From a candidate division FCPU426 bacterium (lineage in GTDB: Bacteria > Oederibacteriota > PGYV01 > Palsa-1178), in assembly GCA_003159495.1 (NCBI GenBank), contig PLPI01000145.1:1-47954 (forward strand): 47,954 nt of DNA, given 5' to 3'. The stretch's first letter is position 1. Each line of letters begins with the position of its first letter. The translations under genes and the position numbers were made by a program. Below are positions 43,252-47,954 of the stretch, piece after piece. The notes under the pieces were generated by a model. It saw only the letters and a program-made list of their open reading frames with translations. It searched no databases and was not told the origin of the DNA.

Positions 43252-43569
43252 ATGACAATATCGTCAATTTCTTTCACAACGGTTACAGGGTATGTAACTT
43301 CGTCATCCGCTTCGACAAACCAGGTAACCAATCCGGACAGCGACCTGACGGAAAATGATTTTCTGGAGATGTTTATAACAAAACTTGAAAATCAGGATCC
43401 GCTGTCTGTGAGCGACGAGGATTTTACATCCGAAATTGCACAGTTTTCTTCTCTGGAACAGGAAACAACGACAAACAGTTCACTGAGTACAATGTCCACT
43501 TCAATCTCGAGCCTGGAAACCGAAATGACCGCTTCGGTTACTGAGGACGGCACGTCACAGGCGGTTTAA
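43252..43569 (+). CDS. flgD: Short FlgD-like flagellar hook-capping protein
   Basis: FlgD caps the growing hook and guides hook-protein assembly. This 105-residue protein has the conserved FlgD N-terminal pattern DFLEMFITKLENQDPLSVSD followed by FTSEIAQFSSLEQ, preceded by a Ser/Thr-rich leader. The C-terminal FnIII/tudor-like domains of full-length FlgD (over 200 residues) are absent, as in the minimal FlgD of some bacteria. The ATG at 43252, after AGGAGGTGA, is preferred to GTG 43243. The upstream promoter is ECF-type rather than the usual flagellar sigma54/sigma28. A truncated copy lies at 46717. Confidence 0.82.
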   Translation: MTISSISFTTVTGYVTSSSASTNQVTNPDSDLTENDFLEMFITKLENQDPLSVSDEDFTSEIAQFSSLEQETTTNSSLSTMSTSISSLETEMTASVTEDGTSQAV

Positions 43570-43619
43570 ATGGTGGGCAAAAGTGTGTTAAAAAATTGGG
43601 TTTATGGAGGATTTGTCAG

Positions 43620-43790
43620 ATGAATGAATGTAAAAGTAATACTTTAAAAGAGGAAAAAATAAAAGGCATAATGCGCACATACAATTTCGACCGCAAAACG
43701 TCCGAAAGGATATATATAATGATAAAGGATACGGACATACTGGAATCAAATTTTCTGGATATCAGCCCGGAAGATAAAGACGATAGGTAA
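43620..43790 (+). CDS. Small 56-residue protein downstream of flgD
   Basis: ATG at 43620 behind ATGGAGGATTTG gives 56 residues (MNECKSNTLKEEKIKGIMRT, then KTSERIYIMIKDTDILES). It is charged and helical, without a known family or signal peptide. It lies in the same direction as flgD, 50 bp downstream, so it may be a second flagellar accessory. The frame continues 8 codons upstream to a TTG, but the ATG fits the ribosome site better. Confidence 0.55.
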   Translation: MNECKSNTLKEEKIKGIMRTYNFDRKTSERIYIMIKDTDILESNFLDISPEDKDDR

Positions 43791-44105
43791 TTGAACAAAC
43801 AGAGTCTAATGCAATTATAACAGCATTATTTTGTAATCAAAATGGTATTACTTTGTTTTTTAAAAAGAAGGAATGGAATGGATTAATGCAGATGCTTGCG
43901 GTTTGGGCCCGTCAGAAGTTTTAATAATATCTAATGCGTATATAAAGTTATTTACGATGATCTTAATATCCTTTTTAAACCCTCTTTCGGTCCTGATGAA
44001 ACCCAAAAAATTCCTTAAATTTGAATATATTTTTTTCAATTTAATATAATACATCACACGGCTTTGTGAATAAAAAAGCCCGGCTTTTTGTATACAATAA
44101 AAAAA
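43791..44105. other. 315 bp gap between convergent genes
   Basis: AT-rich, no gene. The only feature I can support is the hairpin terminator at 44073-44089. Confidence 0.7.
44073..44089. terminator. Bidirectional hairpin terminator
   Basis: AAAAAGC (44073-44079), CCG loop, GCTTTTT (44083-44089). A/T tracts on both sides let it act for the leftward flgK and the rightward small gene. Confidence 0.65.
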
Positions 44106-46268
44106 TTAATCGGAGGTAGTTGAAGAAGTGGATGAGGTTCCGGTATTGTTAATAAGCGTATTGAGCATCTGGTCTATCACATTCTCCAGCCTGACAGCTG
44201 CGTCATATCCACGCTGGTAAATAGCGGCCTGCGCCTCTTCGTTGTCGGAATTAACCTGTGTCACCTGTTTCTGCATTGTCTGAAGCTGCGTCAGGGAATC
44301 CTGATACTGGGTCAGCATGTTTGAAGCTGTCGTGGAATCGGTGGACAATTTGTCCATATTGGACTGGTAAATATCGTCAAATGTAACATTGCCCACAAGA
44401 TTTAGGGCCTGGGTAAAATTGCCCTTTAAATCCGTCACCTGAAATGACTGGACCACATTTGTGCTCAATTGTGAAGCCGGTTGGTTGCCAAGGACAAATT
44501 TTTGTCCCGCGGCCTGGGTTGTGGCGTAGCCGTTTGGAAAAGACGACATTATGGCCATGCCATCCATTTTTATCCAGTCGCCGTTGTTCCAGTTTGTCAC
44601 AGTTTCCGTACCGTTTGTTGTCAGCGCAACCTGTCCCGAGGAAGTAGGCATTGTATTAAGTTTGTACTCCTGATTAAGCCATGAAGCTGAAGTAAGGTTC
44701 ACTCCGGCATTGCTTGAATATGGATAATCAACATTCGCGGCAGACCACTGCTCTTCTTTTAAACCCCATTTTGAAAGCAATACAGATGCCTCAGTTGTTG
44801 ATTTTGTGTCCGTGATGTTAAGCCCCTGGCTGCTGAATATCCAAAGCGACTTTGTGCTGTCGTTGAAAACAGCTGAAACAGTTCCCCCTCCGGCCGTATT
44901 GATGGCATCCACAAGCCCCGCCACGGTCGTTGTCGAGTTATAATTAACGGTTATACTGTTATTAATGGTTATAGTATCCGGACTGGCCGCCGTGGCCGTC
45001 ACGCCGGCCAGAGATAGCGTCTGGTTGCTGCTCAGCCCTATATTTGTAGTGTAAGTGAAGGTTGAAACGAGCTTATTACCCAGATTCCCCAGTATTGAGG
45101 CAATATCATTGGATACATAATCTGATCCGGAAAAATTGGATGAGTAGGCAATATTAGACGGCGTAGACTTTGTCGGATCAACTCCAATGTTCATTGCGTC
45201 AGTTCCTGTAAAAAAATTCGTTGCCTGCGCCCCGCCTGCCACCAGCTTGCCCGATGTTTCAACCTGATTGACAACCGTAATAAGGCTGTTTGCGGTTTCA
45301 TCAAGGGCGGTCTGATATGACTGGACAATCGTGTCCCTGGAGTTAAGGATTCCCGCTATTTCTCCGCCGGTTACAGCCGCGGTTGGAATTACAGTTCCGG
45401 TCCCGCCGCCGCCTGCCGCAGTTATTCCAAGCAGCGGATAATTAGGATCCTGTGACTGGAGCGTTAATGCCGATGGATCATTGCCTGTTACAGGCACCAC
45501 GGTTGTAAGCAAATTATAACTGGTTGCTCCGCTTACAAGCGGGTTGCCGTCTATAATAAGTGTAACGGTACCGTCTGTGCTTGTCTGTGTGGTGAAATTT
45601 ATCAGTTCGGAAAGACTTGTCATTGCCGCAGTGCGCTGATCAAGAAGGTCGTTGGGGCTCTGGCCCGAAGCGTAAACCTGTTTTATTTCTCCGTTTAACG
45701 TATATATCTGCTTTATATAATTATTTGCCTTATTAATATCGTCTTTCAGGTCTGTCGTCAAATCCGTCCTCATATTGCTTAAACTTTCTGCTTCTGAATT
45801 TAGCGTGCTTGTCATGGCGGTGGCGTCCTGATACAACGTGTTCTGAGCGCTTAAGATTCCGCTGGCCGAGCCGGACGCGGACTGTGTGGCAAGGTTCTGC
45901 CAATCCGTAAAAAACTGCGTTATCTGTGTCTGCAGGCCGCTTGTCGTACCGTCTTCTTCCGGAAAAATCGCATCCAGGTTCTGGTACGTCCTGTTAATTA
46001 TGGATTCACTTCCAACCTTATTTTCCGCTTCCATTATCTGGCTGTCGAGGTAAATATCCCTTATCCTTTCGACCCCGCTTAGCTGTGAGCCCGTCCCTAT
46101 CTGCCCGCCGGTGATGGAAAAAGGTTGGCTTGAGGTTATATCGGCAAGCTGCCTGGAGTAGCTTGAATCCGACATATTGGCCACGTTGTGCACCGTGGTG
46201 TCAATGGCATAAGAATAGACCTGCAAAGCCTTCATCGCGGTATTAAGCCCCATCATTAAATTAAGCAT
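44106..46268 (-). CDS. flgK: FlgK hook-associated protein 1
   Basis: FlgK joins the flagellar hook to the filament. The 720-residue protein has the conserved N-terminal helix pair (LNLMMGLNTAMKALQVYSYA then TTVHNVANMSDSSYSRQ) and LSGVERIRDIYLDSQIMEAE. The central part is long and Ser/Thr/Asn-rich. The C-terminal coiled coil includes ASNMLTQYQDSLTQLQTMQK and ends with a hydrophobic EN(V)xxQML segment. Typical FlgK is 450-650 residues; the extra length is in the middle, exposed domain. AAAGGAG precedes the ATG. Upstream, the duplicated ECF promoter at 46600-46628 points toward it. Confidence 0.93.
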   Translation of the reverse strand: MLNLMMGLNTAMKALQVYSYAIDTTVHNVANMSDSSYSRQLADITSSQPFSITGGQIGTGSQLSGVERIRDIYLDSQIMEAENKVGSESIINRTYQNLDAIFPEEDGTTSGLQTQITQFFTDWQNLATQSASGSASGILSAQNTLYQDATAMTSTLNSEAESLSNMRTDLTTDLKDDINKANNYIKQIYTLNGEIKQVYASGQSPNDLLDQRTAAMTSLSELINFTTQTSTDGTVTLIIDGNPLVSGATSYNLLTTVVPVTGNDPSALTLQSQDPNYPLLGITAAGGGGTGTVIPTAAVTGGEIAGILNSRDTIVQSYQTALDETANSLITVVNQVETSGKLVAGGAQATNFFTGTDAMNIGVDPTKSTPSNIAYSSNFSGSDYVSNDIASILGNLGNKLVSTFTYTTNIGLSSNQTLSLAGVTATAASPDTITINNSITVNYNSTTTVAGLVDAINTAGGGTVSAVFNDSTKSLWIFSSQGLNITDTKSTTEASVLLSKWGLKEEQWSAANVDYPYSSNAGVNLTSASWLNQEYKLNTMPTSSGQVALTTNGTETVTNWNNGDWIKMDGMAIMSSFPNGYATTQAAGQKFVLGNQPASQLSTNVVQSFQVTDLKGNFTQALNLVGNVTFDDIYQSNMDKLSTDSTTASNMLTQYQDSLTQLQTMQKQVTQVNSDNEEAQAAIYQRGYDAAVRLENVIDQMLNTLINNTGTSSTSSTTSD

Positions 46269-46463
46269 ATTATTTCTCCTTTCACTCCATTATATTTTTT
46301 CTGACAAAAGATATATCGTGTAATTAACAGAAAACTTTAGCGTATGTGTTTTTTGGAAGTTTTAATCACACTAGAATATTTACCTACCCTATATTGGGTG
46401 ATTTCCACCCATCTATTTTTTTTACGGCCTTCTTCTGTGTCGTTGTTTGCAACAGGAGAGAGT

Positions 46464-46565
46464 TCACACGTCTTCCGCATCCATTGTGTTTCTCAGCATG
46501 CGCAATGCTGCATTATATGCGAATTCCGGGTACCTGGAATAGATATCTTCCAAATTTTCGCCCAT
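46464..46565 (-). pseudogene. Truncated 5' copy of the ECF sigma gene
   Basis: 33 codons matching the start of the sigma factor (MGENLEDIYSRYPEFAYNAA then LRMLRNTMDAEDV, stop TGA at 46464-46466). It lies in the same orientation as the functional gene relative to its promoter. It is the remnant carried over in the duplication. Confidence 0.85.
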
Positions 46566-46599
46566 CCGGGCTTCCTTGTCCATGTGTGCTTTATACAAT

Positions 46600-46628
46600 T
46601 TAGACGCAACATCCGTAAAATAGGTTCC
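46600..46628 (-). promoter_or_regulatory. Duplicated ECF-type promoter facing flgK
   Basis: On the minus strand, GGAAC (46628-46624), 18 bp, GTCTAA (46605-46600), identical elements and spacing to the sigma operon promoter. It faces flgK, whose ATG is about 330 bp away with no gene in between except the 33-codon remnant. Confidence 0.65.
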
Positions 46629-46641
46629 ATGCGTTTTTCAT

Positions 46642-46671
46642 TGAACAGAATACACCCCGGGTTGCGTCTAA
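46642..46671 (+). promoter_or_regulatory. Duplicated ECF-type promoter facing the edge gene
   Basis: TGAAC (46642-46646), 19 bp, GTCTAA (46666-46671). One base of the -35 differs from GGAAC, so it may be weaker. Confidence 0.55.
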
Positions 46672-46716
46672 AATAATGTAAGTGAAAATATTTTAAAAAG
46701 AAAGAAGGTGAACCTT

Positions 46717-46821
46717 ATGACGGTATCGTCAACTTCTTTCACAACGGTTACAGGGTATGTAACTTCGTCATCTAATGTAAAAGAAAAGTTTCAAGCGGGT
46801 TCTATTACCCCGCGACACTGA
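46717..46821 (+). pseudogene. Truncated 5' copy of flgD
   Basis: 34 codons from ATG 46717 (MTVSSTSFTTVTGYVTSSSN, then unrelated residues to TGA 46819-46821). The first ~19 codons match flgD; the reading then leaves the homology. Confidence 0.8.
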
Positions 46822-46864
46822 TGGCCTGGACCGTAAGGAGGGCCTTAAGTACGGAGGACGGACT

Positions 46865-47954
46865 GTGGTCAATTCACTTTTGTTCGCAAACAGCTCTTTA
46901 ATAAGTCTGCCCGTACTTTCAGGCAACGGCGCTGTTTCTTCTTCCAATAATTCTGATAAAACAAATAATTTTAACAATATAATAAACGGGCTATTATCCG
47001 ATGCGGCTTCCGCTGAAAATCAGACACAATTATCCGGCATTGCTTTCAATCAGCAGATAAAATCGGCGCTATATCAGGCTGCTGCTATGCTCTATATAAT
47101 CGGAGGAATTTCAAATATTGCTTCACAGGATACGGCATCAATCGCAAAAAATACCGTTGTATCAACTGTCATTCAGAATAATAATTTAACGCCGTCTCAG
47201 ACACAGGTATTTTTAACAACCCTTAAATCGGCGGCGATGTCTATCGTTTCAGAGCCTTCAATATTTGCGGCATCCAAGAACGGTTCCGTTGATACGCTCT
47301 CGTCTTTAATACAGAACGGTAATAATAATGGCGCACCTGTAAATTTATCATATCAAAAAGCTCCGGCGTCAGCGGTAAATCAGAATGTCGGACAGTCTGA
47401 TAATGCATTAAATAATACATCAAATGATAATTCACAGCTTCCTGCAGCGGTGGTTTTACAGCAGTCGTTGAATCAGGAACAAATCGTTGATAATACGGTT
47501 CAGACAGCTGACACGGCTGATAATACTACAGCACCGACAGCCGACGCGGTAAAGGGAATAAACACCCAGTTGAACAAACTTCAGAAGCTGGCTGATACGA
47601 TTGAAAATACTTTATCAGTGAATGCCGCCGGAGCAAATAATAACACGGCCGTGGACAATACAACTGTAAACAGCGGAACAACAGCGCCGGTCCTGATGAT
47701 AAAAGAACTTAATGACGATATTGCGGGCGCTTTAAAGTCGCTTTCTTCGGTAAGTTCAGGGGACTCAACGCAGTCAGTTTCAAAAAAACTTTTAAATGTC
47801 AAAAACCTTATGGTTGATGCGGCTTCCACACTGAACTCAATAATAGCTTCAGCCGCGGCCCTGCAGATGATTCCGCAGTCCCTGGCCGTGCCCGTGGCTG
47901 TTGTGTCATCAAATGATATTTCAATTGCAAACCAGCCCTCAAACGGAAATAACC
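46865..47954 (+). CDS. Ser/Asn/Thr-rich protein, possibly FliK-like hook-length control (partial)
   Basis: The frame is open from GTG 46865, behind GGAGG (46853-46857, 7 nt spacing), to the window end, giving 363 codons with no stop. The product is Asn/Ser/Thr/Gln/Ala-rich with alternating helical patches (LNKLQKLADTIENTLS; KSLSSVSSGDSTQSVSKKLL). Low-complexity, extended N-terminal halves like this are typical of hook-length control protein FliK, and the placement after flgD and near flgK fits, but the diagnostic C-terminal domain is outside the window. It could also be another secreted flagellar protein. It is not an edge artefact, as the frame is clearly protein-like. Confidence 0.5.
   Translation, partial: MVNSLLFANSSLISLPVLSGNGAVSSSNNSDKTNNFNNIINGLLSDAASAENQTQLSGIAFNQQIKSALYQAAAMLYIIGGISNIASQDTASIAKNTVVSTVIQNNNLTPSQTQVFLTTLKSAAMSIVSEPSIFAASKNGSVDTLSSLIQNGNNNGAPVNLSYQKAPASAVNQNVGQSDNALNNTSNDNSQLPAAVVLQQSLNQEQIVDNTVQTADTADNTTAPTADAVKGINTQLNKLQKLADTIENTLSVNAAGANNNTAVDNTTVNSGTTAPVLMIKELNDDIAGALKSLSSVSSGDSTQSVSKKLLNVKNLMVDAASTLNSIIASAAALQMIPQSLAVPVAVVSSNDISIANQPSNGNN

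Larger units (their letters stand above)
43006..43307. repeat. ~302 bp duplicated cassette, copy 1
   Basis: The 5' end of the sigma gene, both divergent promoters and the first codons of flgD. It matches 46468-46772 (about 87% by eye) across its whole length. Here both flanking genes are intact. Confidence 0.9.
46468..46772. repeat. ~305 bp duplicated cassette, copy 2
   Basis: Second copy of 43006-43307. Both flanking gene ends are truncated, but the ECF elements are kept: GGAAC-18-GTCTAA leftward and TGAAC-19-GTCTAA rightward. The flgD Shine-Dalgarno AGGAGG has decayed to AAGAAGG. Confidence 0.9.

Noticed and set aside
44444-44684. Plus-strand frames inside flgK.
   Set aside because: Antisense shadows of a confidently identified gene, without ribosome sites.

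Overview
The window looks like a piece of a chromosome from an uncultured, anaerobic, flagellated bacterium with a two-membrane (diderm) envelope. Anaerobic life is suggested by an oxygen-sensitive class III ribonucleotide reductase with its radical-SAM activase. An outer membrane is suggested by several beta-barrel-like proteins, lipoproteins with clear lipoboxes and a Spy/CpxP-like periplasmic protein. Flagella are suggested by FlgD and FlgK. Surface proteins with Thr/Pro-rich linkers and a T9SS-like tail would fit an uncultured candidate-phylum bacterium, but the sequence alone does not fix the taxonomy. Secretory starts are often TTG or GTG, and sigma70-type promoters (TTGACA-17-TATAAT) are easy to find.

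Layout. 1-3589: end of a biotin operon (bioF end, a BioH-like esterase, bioC, bioD, bioA) with overlapping genes. 3590-5617: a secreted orphan protein between two copies of a ~235 bp hairpin-bearing repeat, then an HD-domain protein. 5618-9203: the anaerobic ribonucleotide reductase locus, with three NrdR-like boxes on two promoters, an NrdD that lacks its glycyl-radical domain, that domain as a separate 69-residue gene, and nrdG. 9304-11761: metK and ahcY (methyl cycle). 12038-14046: tRNA-Cys, a CPBP-family protease and an EamA exporter, among AT-rich palindromic repeats. 14334-18553: surface proteins, one with its signal peptide out of frame. 18816-23917: grpE, dnaJ, fixC, fixX, coaX and two small related membrane-anchored proteins, apparently one long transcription unit from a consensus promoter.

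23921-27592: lepA behind a secreted TIM-barrel-like protein. 27941-28881: a HigBA-like toxin-antitoxin module with a perfect 20 bp palindrome inside its promoter. 28929-35445: queE, a secreted HExxH protein, a PorV-like barrel with TPRs, a T9SS-like tail protein, an orphan Imm8-like immunity protein and a lipoprotein. 35519-41479: an accessory stretch with repeated elements, a PadR module, a GGQ release-factor-like protein, a nucleotidyltransferase, lipoprotein paralogs, and a REP-associated tyrosine transposase inside perfect-type inverted repeats next to a truncated gene. 41694-47954: an ECF sigma / anti-sigma / Spy-like operon divergent from flgD, then flgK and a partial gene at the edge.

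The two most interesting systems are (i) the two-chain class III ribonucleotide reductase under NrdR control and (ii) a ~300 bp duplication of the ECF sigma factor's divergent promoter cassette, placed so that one copy faces the sigma operon and flgD and the other faces flgK and the edge gene. This predicts that an envelope-stress-type sigma factor drives flagellar hook genes.
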